A stretch of DNA of 22,500 bases, taken from contig CAUYUJ010014264.1 in NCBI GenBank assembly GCA_963575745.1, forward strand, positions 222,829 to 245,328, given 5' to 3'. The translations under genes were made by a program, and so were the position numbers. Below are positions 1 to 8,895 of this stretch, one piece after another (position 1 is the stretch's first letter; the number at the start of each line of letters is the position of its first letter). Under the pieces are notes generated by a model. It searched no databases. It was not told where the DNA came from and saw only the letters and a program-made list of their open reading frames with translations. The stretch is from Prorocentrum cordatum (taxonomy: Eukaryota; Sar; Dinophyceae; Prorocentrales; Prorocentraceae).

Positions 1-66
1 ACGAGCGTGCATGCCGAAGGCCCTCGAGGAGGGCGATGAGAGCAGAGGAAGAAACAATGGTATTGA

Positions 67-399
67 CATACACTTTCGGAGCTCCGCGCGGATTGCTTGG
101 ATCGGCGCTGGACCCCCTCCCCGGAGCGCGGAGCGCGCCAGGGGCGGCGCCCATGGCGCCACCAGGGGGGCCCAGGGATATGTCCTTCTTCGACTCGAGG
201 AAGGCGCTTAGAGGCAAAAAGCATGGATCACCATACACTTTCGGAGCTCCGCGCGGATTGCTTGGATCGGCGCTGGACCCCCTCCCCGGAGCGCGGAGCG
301 CGCCAGGGGCGGCGCCCATGGCGCCACCAGGGGGGCCCAGGGATATGTCCTTCTTCGACTCGAGGAAGGCGCTTAGAGGCAAAAAGCATGGATCACCAT
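67..399. repeat. Perfect 165-bp tandem duplication (two copies)
   Basis: The block from 67 to 231 is repeated from 232 to 396, and a few more matching bases follow. I compared both copies base by base and saw no mismatch. The period of 165 is a multiple of three, so a plus-strand frame (36-407, 123 codons) runs through both copies and repeats the same 55-residue segment, rich in Gly, Pro and Ala. The unit contains a GC-rich core with GCGCGGAGCGCG and GGCGGCGCCCATGGCGCC palindromes. The frame has no recognisable domain, so I treat the repeat as the feature and the frame as incidental. The lack of divergence suggests a recent duplication or an assembly artefact. Confidence 0.9.
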
Positions 400-482
400 G
401 CGATTGATGTTTGTGGCCTTTCACCCTTCCGCGCTCCAGTAGGCTAGGCCGCAAGAGGCCCTAAGGAACGCCCGGAGTGGCC

Positions 483-690
483 AGACCCGAACCCAAGCCC
501 CCCAAATTGACATCAAGAGGGTGCGCATTAAGACGACCCCCAGACTGCGACGAAGCCTGCCCCCAAACGCCTCCCAAACTGCCCCAAGACGCCAGCAAGA
601 AAACCACGGACCTTATAAAACAGCCCCAAGACCTCACCCATAAAAAAGGGCCCGGAGATTCCCAAGAAGCTCACCAAAGGTCCACATACG
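483..690 (+). repeat. Degenerate CCCAAGA-type repeat, weak stretch
   Basis: Short C-rich blocks ending in CAAG or AAGA recur every 10-20 bases, for example CCCCCAAA, GCCCCAAGACGCC, CCCCAAGACC and TCCCAAGAAG. It resembles the stronger arrays of the same flavour at 1.7-2.1, 4.5-4.7, 13.7 and 15.5-15.9 kb but is more degenerate. The long plus-strand frame across it (477-941) is C-rich low-complexity translation without a domain. Confidence 0.4.
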
Positions 691-699
691 CTCCCAAGG

Positions 700-1330
700 C
701 GCTGTGTAGCATTACCTACCACTGCTATCGCGGCAGTCTGGACACTGGGGGAAATAAGTGTCATGTATTACGGCCACCTCCTCACAAAAAAAGGCTACAC
801 CGGCACTCCTCCACCTGGAGAAGAGATGCGTCACTTGTCACGGCTCTGGGCCCTGCAACGATCGTGCGTAAGTGTATTCTCGAGCCTGTCGAAGAGCGTG
901 TCACATGTTACGTCCCTGCGGAGCCTCAGAATTTCCAATGACACCAGGGTCACCAAACTGAGTCAGGGTGTCCACAGTAAATCTGCACCATTCTCGTTTT
1001 TATTCTTTGTAGAAAACAGGCCACTGAAACAAACTGTATGTGTCTTCGTGTGTGTACTCAAGGTGATTCACTCCTCTTGAAATACGAAGGCTTCCACAAC
1101 AACATACACATACCCGCAGGCAACACCCCTCGAAGGGTCCCTGACAACGCTGTGTCATGTAAGTGATGCGACCACAGGCATTCGTCGTGAATTGTCGCCG
1201 TACCTTGCTGCACAAGGAGTGGCGACGAGGAGGAGGAGGAGGAAAAGGAGGCAACGAATCACATGGTCTCCATAGCCCGCGGCGGAACTACGGGCATGAG
1301 GGTGGGGCCGGCTCACCGAAGGTGGACGGG
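700..1330. other. No recognisable gene
   Basis: This is moderately complex sequence. A short motif of the form GTCAyrTrTTACGkCC recurs loosely near 763, 832 and 899 with roughly 70-bp spacing, hinting at a decayed minisatellite. Short frames on both strands have no recognisable domain. A GAG/GGA-rich patch begins near 1230, ahead of the pure GGA run. Confidence 0.3.
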
Positions 1331-1492
1331 GGAGGAGGAGGAGGAGGAGGAGGAGGAGGAGGAGGAGGAGGAGGAGGAGGAGGAGGAGGAGGAGGAGGAG
1401 GAGGAGGAGGAGGAGGAGGAGGAGGAGGAGGAGGAGGAGGAGGAGGAGGAGGAGGAGGAGGAGGAGGAGGAGGAGGAGGAGGAGGAGGAGGA
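1331..1492 (+). repeat. (GGA)54 microsatellite
   Basis: This is an uninterrupted GGA run of 162 bp, about 54 triplets, followed by AAAAGGAGGA. All six frames are open through it (poly-Gly, Glu or Arg on the plus strand; poly-Pro, Ser or Leu on the minus strand), which explains the overlapping long frames here. The absence of any interruption suggests a young, length-unstable tract. Its true length may differ from the assembly. Confidence 0.95.
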
Positions 1493-1702
1493 AAAGGAGG
1501 AGGGTATATGATACCTTCCTGAAGCAGGGGCTGCCCAACACTCGAGGAGTATTTGAAATCGTCCACCAAGTCTAATCCATGCCTTTACGTATTCAAGCAC
1601 CCTGCCAGCAATCCCACCAGCCCTCTGCTCGGGAGAAGGGTTTACCCCTCTCCCTGCCCCCTCCCCTGGCCCTGGGAGTGGGGGGGGGGCGGGGCCGTCA
1701 GC

Positions 1703-2092
1703 GCGCCCAAGATGGTCCCAGATGGCCCCAAGAGGGCCCAAGACCGCCCAAGAGGGCCTCCAAGATGGCTCAAGATACATCAACATCGCTCAAGATGGCC
1801 TCCGACAAGCCTGCAAGACGCCCCAACACAGCCCCAAGAGGGTGCCAAGCGCCACTCCCGCCTCCAAAAACACTTCCCAAAATGCCCAAATCCTCCAAAC
1901 ACCTAAAACGAAATCGACGCGTTCGGGCTTCCCGTTTTTAGCTCCCGATAGCTTCTTGGGCCTCACGATGGCTCCAAGATAGCTCAAGGGAGGCTCCAGA
2001 AGGGCCCAGAACGGACCCAAGACAGCCCAAAGAGTGCCCCAAAGGCGCCCAACAGCGGCCCAAGAGGCCCCCAAGAGGCTATCCTGGAGCTT
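1703..2092 (+). repeat. Degenerate AAGATGGCCCC / CCCAAGAGGGCC repeat array
   Basis: Units of about 10-14 bases recur, for example CCCAAGATGGTCCC, AGATGGCCCC, AAGAGGGCCC, AAGACCGCCC, AAGAGGGCCTCC and AAGATGGCTC, with a second cluster from about 1965 to 2092. The units are variable and not fixed in length, so this is an old, slippage-prone simple repeat and not a clean satellite. The minus strand reads as a Leu/Gly/Trp/Pro-rich string and the plus strand as Lys/Arg/Pro-rich, which generates spurious gene predictions. The same motif occurs elsewhere in the window in both orientations. Confidence 0.75.
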
Positions 2093-2254
2093 CCGAGGGG
2101 GGAAAGTGCGAGTTCTGTGGTCGCCGCTTGGGGGGGGGGGTGGAGACGGACCCCCCCCCTGGATAGAGAGGGAGGAGGGTTGACACTCCCCCCCCGCCCC
2201 ACTCCCCTCCCCTTCCTCCCCCACCTCTCCTCTCTCCCTCTCCTCGGGCCGGCG

Positions 2255-2397
2255 CCTCCGTCGGCGGCGGCTGGCGGCGGCGGCTGGGACGACGGCTTCC
2301 TTTTCTGGGCCAGCGCTGGCGCCTGCGGCGGCGGGCGGCGGCGGCGGCGAACGTCGACGAGGACGACGGCGACGACGATGACGACGACGACGACGCT
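2255..2397. repeat. GC-rich GGC / CGA trinucleotide tracts
   Basis: GGC-rich triplets (about 2260-2350) pass into CGA/GAC-rich triplets (about 2350-2397). Upstream, at 2130-2160, a G-run and a C-run face each other and could fold into a hairpin. This is low-complexity sequence with no gene signal. Confidence 0.7.
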
Positions 2398-2470
2398 CCG
2401 CCACCGTGCTTTGGTTTTGGGTCAGAATCCTAATGGATGCCTCTAGGGGTCTCGTCGGAGGGCTCTCAAG
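2398..2470 (+). repeat. Direct repeat flanking the GTG array, left copy
   Basis: This segment begins CCGCCACCGTGCTTTGG and continues through TTTGGGTCAGA and CTAATGGATG to GGTCTCGTC. A diverged copy starts at 3889 just past the other edge of the GTG-rich array, in the same orientation. About three quarters of the positions match by eye over 70 bases, with a 3-base indel after CTAATGGATG. Either the triplet array expanded inside a duplicated segment, or array and flanks form one larger repeat unit of about 1.49 kb. Confidence 0.75.
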
Positions 2471-2515
2471 GGCCGCTGGTGGACAGTTGTGCAGCCTCCA
2501 CGTGGTCGTGGGCTG

Positions 2516-3872
2516 TGGTGGTGGTGGTGGTGGCGGTGGTGGTGGTGGCGGTGGTGGTGGTGGTGGTGTGGTTGGTGGTGGTGGTAGTGTTTTGTCTCAT
2601 ACTGACCACAAACCTCACGTCAATGCCGTGAGGCTGACGGTTTGGTGGTGATAGTGGTTGTTGTGGTGGTTGTGGTGGCAGGCTGTGGTGGTGGTGGTGG
2701 CGGTGGTGGTGCGGTGGTTCCTGTTGGTGGTTATGGTAGTTGTGGTGGCCGAGGGTTGAAGTGGTGGTGGTGGTGGCAGTGGTGGTTGTGGTGGTTTGTC
2801 GTGGTGGTTGTGGTGGTGGGTTGTGGTGGTGGTGTTGGTGGGTTGTGGTGGTGGTTGTGGTGGTGGCAGTGGTTGGTGGTTGTGGTGGTGGTGGTGGTTT
2901 GTTGTGGTGGTGGTTGTGGTGGCAGGTTGTGCTGGTCGTGGTGGTGTGGTGGTTTGGGGTGGTGGTTGTAGTGGTGGTGGGTTGTGTTGGTGGTGGCGGC
3001 GGTGGTGGTTGGTGTGGTGGTGGTTTGTGATGGTGGTGGTGGGTTGTGGTGGTGGTGTTGGTGGTGGCGGTGGTGGTGGTGGTGGTGCTCGTGTCGGGGT
3101 GGTTTGTGGTGGTGGTGGTGGCGGTGGTGGTGGCGGCGGTGGTTTGTGGAGGTGGTGCTGGTGGTGGTGGTGGTGTGGTGGTTTGTGGTGGTGGTGGTGG
3201 TGGGTTATGCTGCTGGTAGTAGTGGTGGGTGTGGCGGTGGTAGTGGTCGTGGTGTGGTAGATTGTAGTGGTGGTGGTGGTAGTGGTGGTGGGTTGCGGTG
3301 GTGGTGGTGGTGAGTTGTGGTGGTGGTTGTGGTGGTGGTGGTGGTGGCTGCGGTGGTGGTGGCTGTGTGGTGGTGTGGTGGTGATGGTGGTGGTGGGTTG
3401 AAGTGGTGGTGGTGGTGGTCGTGGTGGTGGCGGTGGTGGTAGTGGTGGCGTGGTGGTTTGTGGTGGTGGTGGTGGTTGGCTGTGGTGTTGGTGGTGGTTG
3501 TGGTGCTGCTGCTGGTAGCGGCGCTGGTGGTGTTGGTGGGTGGTGGGTGGTGGTGGTGGTGGTCGTTGTGGCGGTGGTGGTGTGGTGGTTTGTGGTGGTG
3601 GTGGTGGTGCTGGTGTGTTGTGGTGATGGTTGTGGGTGTAGCGGTGGTGGTGGTGGTAATGGTGTGGTGCTTTTTGGATGTGGTGATAATGGCGGTGGTG
3701 GTGGTTGTGGTGGATTGTGGCGGTGCTGGTGGTGGTGGAGAGGTTTTGGTGGTGGTGTTGTTGTGGTTAGTGGTGATGGTGGTTGTGGTGGTGGTGGTGG
3801 TGGGATGTGGTGGTTGTGGTGGTGGTGGTGGTGGTCGTGGTGGTGTGGTGGTTTGTGGTGGTGATGATGGTG
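2516..3872 (+). repeat. GTG/TGG-rich triplet array, about 1.35 kb
   Basis: The stretch is almost wholly GTG/GGT triplets, broken by a 50-bp unrelated insert at about 2593-2643 and by recurrent TTGTGG, TTTGTGG, CGG and CTG variants. Recurring larger strings such as GTGGTTTGTGGTGG indicate higher-order duplications of 30-60 bp. The triplet phase changes repeatedly, unlike the phase-kept array at 8.06-8.65 kb, so the frames read mixed poly-Val, Gly and Trp. All G-richness is on the plus strand, and a C-rich complement without stops makes every frame look open. I do not regard it as coding. Confidence 0.95.
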
Positions 3873-3888
3873 TGGCCTTCGGCTCTTC

Positions 3889-3972
3889 CCGCCACTGTGT
3901 TTTGGCTTTGGGTCAGAGTTCTAATGGATGATGCCTCCTGAGGTCTCGTCAGAAAGGTCTCGGGGGTGTCTG
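3889..3972 (+). repeat. Direct repeat flanking the GTG array, right copy
   Basis: This is the partner of the segment at 2398-2470. It begins CCGCCACTGTGTTTTGG, then TTTGGGTCAGA, CTAATGGATG and GGTCTCGTCAG. Differences are mostly single transitions, plus the extra ATG after CTAATGGATG. Confidence 0.75.
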
Positions 3973-4046
3973 AGGAGCACGTGTGAAGGCTCGCGCACCT
4001 TGCTCAGGGCCTCTCGGTGGCTTCTGAGGGTCGAGGGCCTCTGGGT

Positions 4047-4271
4047 TCTCTCTGGTAATCGTCGCTGTGTCCCCGCCGTCGGCGCTGCTGGCCGCCGCCA
4101 GCGCCGGCGCCGGCCGGCGCCGGCGCGGGGGGGGGGGGGCAACCCCCCCTCTCCTTCCACGTCCTCCCAAAGGGGGGGGGGTCCACCCCCCCCCCCTCGG
4201 CGCTGGCGCCGGCGCCCGCGCTGGCGGCCGCCAGCAGCGCCGACGGCGGGGACGCTATTACCAGAGAGGAG
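4047..4271. repeat. Long imperfect inverted repeat (palindrome)
   Basis: The left arm (about 4047-4145) and right arm (about 4180-4271) are reverse complements with small indels. CTCTCTGGTAAT and CCCCGCCGTCGGCGCTGCTG on the left are matched by the complement of the right arm's CAGCAGCGCCGACGGCGGGG and ATTACCAGAGAG. The inner arms carry GCCAGCGCCGGCGCC-type sequence and end in runs of 9-14 G facing C runs, with only about 35 bases between them. Because of the symmetry, both strands encode similar Ala/Pro/Arg-rich frames, which are not genes. The element could extrude a cruciform and is likely to be poorly sequenced. Confidence 0.8.
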
Positions 4272-4319
4272 GGGGGGGGTTGGACCCGGCGCTGGCCGGC
4301 GCCAGGTCCAACCCCCCCC
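4272..4319. repeat. Second palindrome, 24-bp arms with no loop
   Basis: A run of G, then TTGGACC, then GGCGC meets its near-exact reverse complement ending in GGTCCAA and a run of C, centred near 4295/4296. It abuts the larger inverted repeat. The G/C-run ends match those in the larger inverted repeat and near 2130-2160, so one hairpin-forming repeat family may be involved. Confidence 0.75.
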
Positions 4320-4465
4320 GCCGCGCCGGCCCGCCGGCGCGGCGCGGCGCCGGCGCTGGCGGCGCGGGGGCCCACGCCGCCGAGTGTTCCCAAGGCAAGC
4401 GCCCGTGAAACGCGCTCTCTCCGAGGGGGGACCGAAATTGATCCCCCCCCTTCTTTGATCGATCT

Positions 4466-4672
4466 CCTCCAAGATGGCCCCAAGAGCGCGTAAAGGGGGG
4501 CCCCAGACGGTCCCAAGAGATCCCTCAGACCCGCCAAAAAGCACCCAAAGGGCCCCCAGACCCCCTAACAGAACCCCAAAAGGGCTCCCGAAGTGCCCCA
4601 AGTGACTCCGCGAGGACCCCAAGAGAGACCCAAAACGGCTCCTAGCGACCTCCGAGAAAACACGTCCAAGGC
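4466..4672 (+). repeat. Degenerate CCCAAGA / AAGATGGCCCC repeat array
   Basis: The same repeat flavour as at 1.7-2.1 kb is seen here: CCAAGATGGCCCC, CCCAAGAG, CCCAAAGGGCCCC, CCCCAAAAGGGCTCC, GCCCCAAG and AGAGACCC recur every 12-25 bases. The long minus-strand frame that crosses it is Leu/Gly-rich repeat translation. Confidence 0.65.
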
Positions 4673-4679
4673 GGTTGTT

Positions 4680-6050
4680 ACAATGAATGCTTCTACACCC
4701 CTGATCAAGGCAGCTCGCCTGGCGATCTGTTTTTGGATGGGATGGTGGGGATACATGGTATGTCAAGAATTGGCCCTTGAACCCTTGAACCGCTTGGACG
4801 GGGTTGGGCTCCACAAGCGGCAACACTTTACTTACATTAAACAAAACCTGGTATAATCCCTAGAGCCGAGAGGCGATAGGCGCACCATGAAGTTTCGCTT
4901 ACGCGCTTACGCGTGCTGGCAAACTACTGTACAACAGCGTTGCCCAATGAACACTGCATGTCCCTAGGATACACGTCAAGCTGTGGAAGCGGAATCCGCA
5001 AGGCAACCATGAGGACGGCCCTGCTTCAGCAGTAGCGCAACAACAATGCAATACACGCTCACTCAAAAGGAGCATCATCCAATATGTGACTGCGACGGAC
5101 GATGAGGTTACAGTCGGACCTAGGCCAGAAGAGCATCCATCAAGAACATGAGACCCTCCGTCGGCCAAGACAAACAGAACATCCAAGTGTACCCTCCCCA
5201 AGATGCACAAGAATATCCAACAAACATGAAGAACATTAGGGTACCCTCCCAGAACCGACCTCGATCTGATAACTCGGTCCGACTGTATGGGTAGCCCATG
5301 CAACAGAAACGCGGACGTTACGCCCTGGTCAGGCTGAACGCGGCGGCTGCTGGAAGCACAAGAAGCGGCGGCGGCAACGGCAATGCGCGTGCCCTCGAGA
5401 GCTCGTGACGATGCGGTCGACGAAAGCCGGCAGAAACACCTGCGCCGGTCTGGCACGACGCTGCATGCCCGCCTCACTTCAAACGGCCAACACCACTTTG
5501 CCGTGCACGTGCCCCGACTGTGCAGATAGTTGGGCCTTTACGCATTCGGGGGCTTAGGACCTGGGGATTTCTGGACTAATAGTTTTCGCGATATTGACGT
5601 TCGATCTTGGGCGCTTCAGGGGAGGATCACTCAATCATCATGATATTTCTCACCGCGCGCCTATCCAAACCACAATCCAATACTTTTTCCATGCCTAGTC
5701 CCTGCGCGGCGAACATGCCTGTCTGCGCCCGGGTATCCCTGAACCTCCGCGCGTGTCGTGTACACATCGTTTCGGCCATCAGCGTTCTAGTCGCTACAGG
5801 CAGCGCAGCCATCAGTACATGCAAGTGCACGACATGGCCGCGCCCGCGCCGTACCTAGCACCACAGTGAATCTGGTCGGTATCAGACTCTACGTTCCCGA
5901 GTGTTTCTTCCAGTCAGCCTCGCCACGGTTCTGTGACGACGGAGCCTGCTTGATACTACGTGCGGTGAGGTTGCTAGACGTCCATGGTGCATGGCGGTCG
6001 AGGAGATCTGGAAACTCGTGGGCCCACATTCCACAATGCGGCTTGAGGGT
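4680..6050. other. Higher-complexity region without a recognisable gene
   Basis: This is one of the few long stretches without obvious repeats. The longest frame is minus-strand 4899-5477 (192 codons); it has a Ser/Leu-rich C-terminal half and no motif I recognise. A plus-strand frame at 5607-5858 (83 codons) is likewise unrecognised. Exons of an intron-rich gene could be hidden here, but I cannot identify splice-bounded coding segments by reading. Treat it as unannotated. Confidence 0.3.
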
Positions 6051-6051
6051 G

Positions 6052-6074
6052 GTGTGTGTGTGTGTGTGTGTGTG
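6052..6074 (+). repeat. (GT)n microsatellite
   Basis: There are eleven GT dinucleotides in a row followed by GCTGGCC. It is a short simple repeat without coding meaning. Confidence 0.9.
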
Positions 6075-6199
6075 CTGGCCTTGAATCTTTGCCTGGCCCA
6101 AGGAGCGCCGCCACTGCGCAGAAAACGCAATACAAAACAACGCCCCTCAAACGTGTGCTCTACCGTGCTCTTCGCCAATTCGGGCGCTCGGGGGAAACA

Positions 6200-6898
6200 C
6201 ATAACAACAACCATTTTAAGACTGTTCGCTCCTATCTGCTTGCGTGCCATTCAGCACGTATATCCCAACCCCTCGGTACCCGCCCTCTTCGCCTTCGATC
6301 GTACCCCCCTGGGAGTATATCTTCCTTACCTGCCACGTGCATTTAGTGCAGCCCCTTAAACAGGGGAAGAAAGAACGCACGGAAGGGGGACATAGGAGGA
6401 TGGAGCACGAGAGAAACTAGCAGGAGGGGGGCTAGGTGCGGAAATCACGTGGTAGAACCAGACGGGCAAATCGGACGGGCAGGCCCTAGCGGGCGGGTCG
6501 GGAAGGCGGGCCCAGGCGGCCAGGTCGAGCAGGCGGGCTGCTGAAGCGTGAGTCCAGCATACGTCGCGAGGAGGTCTCGAGGTATAGCGCGATTCCCAAG
6601 CAAATCGGGAGAGCCGCCAAAGCGAGAGCATGATTCCCGACTGTCGAGGGCGCGGCGTCTGAATGAACTTGAAGGAAACCCCACGCGAGAGCGCGATTCC
6701 TGCATACACGTTGAAGAGGTCCCGCGCGAGAGCGCGATTCTGAAATACATTGTGAGGAAGTATCAGGCGGGCGCCGTTGTTGTTGTAACTCGGGGTCAGG
6801 AGCACAGTTTGGTGACCCCACACTTTCCATGAAAATAAGGCAGGGTGCGAACCCTGGGAAGATTACTTACTTCAATTGAAAAAAAGCAATGGTCGCCC
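6200..6898 (+). mobile_element. Dispersed repeat family, copy A
   Basis: Copy A starts around ACAACAACCAT and passes through conserved blocks shared with copies B and C: CTGTTCGCTC, CGTATATC, CTTCGATCGTACCCCC, a purine-rich stretch, GGGCGGGTCGGGAAGGCGGG, CGGCCAGGTCGAGCAGGCGG and GCTGAAGCGTG. It then enters a body of about five units of roughly 40 bp containing GAGAGCGCGATTC. It ends in TTTGGTGACCCCACAC, GGTGCGAACCC and TTCAATTGAAA, then CAATGGTCGCC. No frame is conserved among the copies, so it appears to be a non-autonomous element. GGTGCGAACCC resembles a pol III B box (GGTTCGANNCC), which would allow a SINE-like origin, but I see no convincing A box. Ends are approximate. Confidence 0.6.
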
Positions 6899-6949
6899 GG
6901 GCAGGGGATATCAAGAACACTTTTTTTAATAAAAAAGGCTGGCTTCACC

Positions 6950-7673
6950 ACCAACAGCAACAACCATACTCATTTCAACATTGTTCGCTCTTACCTGCTC
7001 GCGTGTCGTTGAACAGCGTATATCTCAAACCCTCGATACCCGACCTCATCGTCTTCGATCGTACCCCCTGGGGGAATAGCTTCCTTACCCGCCGGGTGTA
7101 ATTGGTGCAGCTCCTAAAATAAGGGAGACGAAGACGGATGGAAGGGGGAGTGGGAAGGCTGGAGCACGGGATTCGCAGGGGGGGCTGGGAGCAACACACA
7201 CGTGGCAGAAACAGACGGGCTGATCGGGCGGGTGGACCATAACGGGCGGGTCGGGAAGGCGGGCCCAAGCGGCCAGGTCGAGCAGGCGGGTCGCTGAAGC
7301 GTGGGTACTGCATGAGTCGCTAAGGTCTCGAGCGATAGCGTGGCTCCAAGTGAAACGCGAAAGCAACCAAAGCGAGAGCACGATTCTTGAGCGTCGAGGG
7401 CGCAGCGTTTGAATATGTTGCGAGGAAGTCCCACGCGAGAGCGCGGTTCCTGCGTACATTGTGAGGGGGTCCTGCGCGAGAGCGCGATTTTGATATAAGT
7501 TGTCAGGAGGTTTAATGCGGGAGCCGTTGTTTTCTGCAATTCAGGGACCACAGACACAATTTGGTGACCCCAAGGACCGCAGACACAATTTGGTGACCCC
7601 ACACCTTCCCGGGTAAAAAATACAGGTGCGAGCCTCAGGAGGAAAACGTTAATTGAAGCAATACAGTGGTCAC
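6950..7673 (+). mobile_element. Dispersed repeat family, copy B
   Basis: Copy B follows copy A head-to-tail, with the same block order and roughly 75-80% identity by eye. It starts at CAACAACCATAC and shares TTGTTCGCTC, CTTCGATCGTACCCCC, GGGCGGGTCGGGAAGGCGGG and CGGCCAGGTCGAGCAGGCGG. It has four or five units with GAGAGCGCG, then TTTGGTGACCCCACAC, GGTGCGAGCC and TTAATTGAAG. A local duplication at about 7543-7600 repeats the GACACAATTTGGTGACCCC block. Confidence 0.6.
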
Positions 7674-7739
7674 TGGGCAAAGGGTATCGCCGCGGCGCAC
7701 CCCTCACGCAGCTGCGTCGCCCCCTTAGGGAGGTCCGCC

Positions 7740-8040
7740 GAAGGCCCTCGTGGGAGGGCGTGCCAGGCGCCGCCGCGGTCACTTCGGCGCAGCCCCCTCG
7801 GGGCAGCTCGTGCCCTGACCTGGCACCTCACGGAGAGCCCTCGCGCGGCCCTTGCCCGCGGCACCCACGAGGAGCTCGACCGCAGGCCCCCGCGGGAAGG
7901 TCCGCACTGTGCCCCCGCGCCCATGTCGGCACACCTTCGCACGGCTCGTGGCCCCGCGAGGAGCTCCACCGAGAGGCCCAGGTGCGAGTCCCAACGGTGC
8001 TGCCGCGACCATGTCGGCACACAGCCCTCAAGAGACTGGA
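7740..8040 (+). repeat. About 88-bp tandem repeat, two clear units
   Basis: Two units align with an 88-bp offset: GAGGAGCTCGACCG and CCCATGTCGGCACAC in the first (about 7868-7935), and GAGGAGCTCCACCG and CCATGTCGGCACACAG in the second (about 7957-8024). A third, more diverged unit may precede them from about 7770. GC is high and no product is recognised in any frame. Confidence 0.6.
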
Positions 8041-8060
8041 CCTCGCGGCTCCATGGGGAG

Positions 8061-8650
8061 GTCGTCGTCGTCGTAGTCGATGTCGTGATATTCGCGGTCG
8101 TCGTGGTCGTGGTCGTCATGATCGTGGTCCTCGTGGTCGACATCGTAGCCGTGGACCTGGTCGTCGTCCTGGTTGTGGCCGTGGTCGTTGTGGTCGTTGT
8201 GTTCGTGGTCACAGTGGCCGTGATGGTTTTCGTCGTCGCCGTCGTCGTGGTGGTGGTCGCCGTCGTGGTCGTTGTCGTCGTGGTTGTGGTCGTGGTCGTC
8301 GTCGTGGTCGTAGCCGTCGCGCTCGTGGTCGGTTTCGTCGTGGTCGTGGTTGTGGTCGTGGGCATGGTCGTTGTCGTGGTCGTCGTCGTGGCAGTGGTCG
8401 CCGTTGTCGTGGTCGTGGTCGTTGTCGTCGGGGTCGCGGTGGCCGTCGTGGTTGCGGTCGCGGTCGTCGTCGTCGTCGTCGTCGTCGTCACAGCCGGCGT
8501 GATCGTTGTCGACGTCGTGGCCGTGGTCGTGACTGTCGTAGTCTTCGTTGTCGTCGGCGTGGTCGCGGTCGCGGTCGTTGTCCTGGTTGTGGTCGTGGTC
8601 GTCGTGGTCCTTGTGGTCGTCGTCGCCGTGGTCGTGGTCGTCGCCGTCTT
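8061..8650 (+). repeat. Phase-kept GTC/GTG (GTN) triplet array, about 590 bp
   Basis: Roughly 195 triplets of the form GTC, GTG, GTT or GTA run with very few breaks in triplet phase. Read as GTN on the plus strand, most variation falls at the third position and gives a Val/Ala-rich string. Another plus frame gives Arg/Gly-rich sequence, and the minus strand gives a striking Asp/His/Asn-rich string (frame 8028-8669). All frames are open because the triplets cannot easily make stops, so openness is no evidence of coding. The array abuts fragment D of the dispersed repeat family at its right edge. Confidence 0.9.
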
Positions 8651-8895
8651 CTCCCGCCTGACACTTCATCGCAATTTATTGAGGAATCGCGCTCTCGCTA
8701 AGGGCTTCCTTGCAATTTATCCAAGAATCGCGCTCTCGCCTGTGACTTCCTGGCAATTTATTCAGGCGCCACGCTCTCGCCATTCAGGAATCGCGCTCTC
8801 GCCTGGGACTTCCTCATCATTTACTTAGGAATCGTGCTCTCGCCCGAGACTTCCTGGCGAATTATGTAGGACTCACGCATTCGCGCAACATGCGT
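8651..8895 (-). repeat. Dispersed repeat family, fragment D: five ~41-bp units
   Basis: On the plus strand, units of about 41 bp read GCCTGGGACTTCCTGG, then CAATTTATTCAGG, then AATCGCGCTCTC, repeated about five times; two of the units are exactly 41 bp. One unit carries a short extra block around CCACGCTCTCGCC. This is the reverse complement of the unit body seen in copies A and B. It has neither the left nor the right end of the family, so it is a body-only fragment between the GTC array and copy C. Confidence 0.75.

Noticed and set aside
1755-1780. Possible spliced-leader relic (TGGCTCAAG)
   Set aside because: Only the last nine bases agree with the dinoflagellate spliced leader, and they fall inside the degenerate AAGATGGC repeat, so chance agreement is likely.
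4899-5477. 192-codon minus-strand frame in the higher-complexity region
   Set aside because: No recognisable domain, and composition typical of random translation (Ser, Cys, Leu, Arg-rich). It could contain an exon, but I cannot support it.
7653-8828. 391-codon Val-rich frame and the Asp/His-rich minus frame over the GTC array
   Set aside because: Both are translations of a triplet array that can hardly contain stops in any frame; there is no independent coding evidence. The phase-keeping is reported as a finding only.
8651-8895. CRISPR-like array of ~41-bp repeats
   Set aside because: Units are contiguous and diverged, with no unique spacers between identical repeats, no cas genes, and a eukaryotic context. 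It is a minisatellite body of a dispersed repeat.
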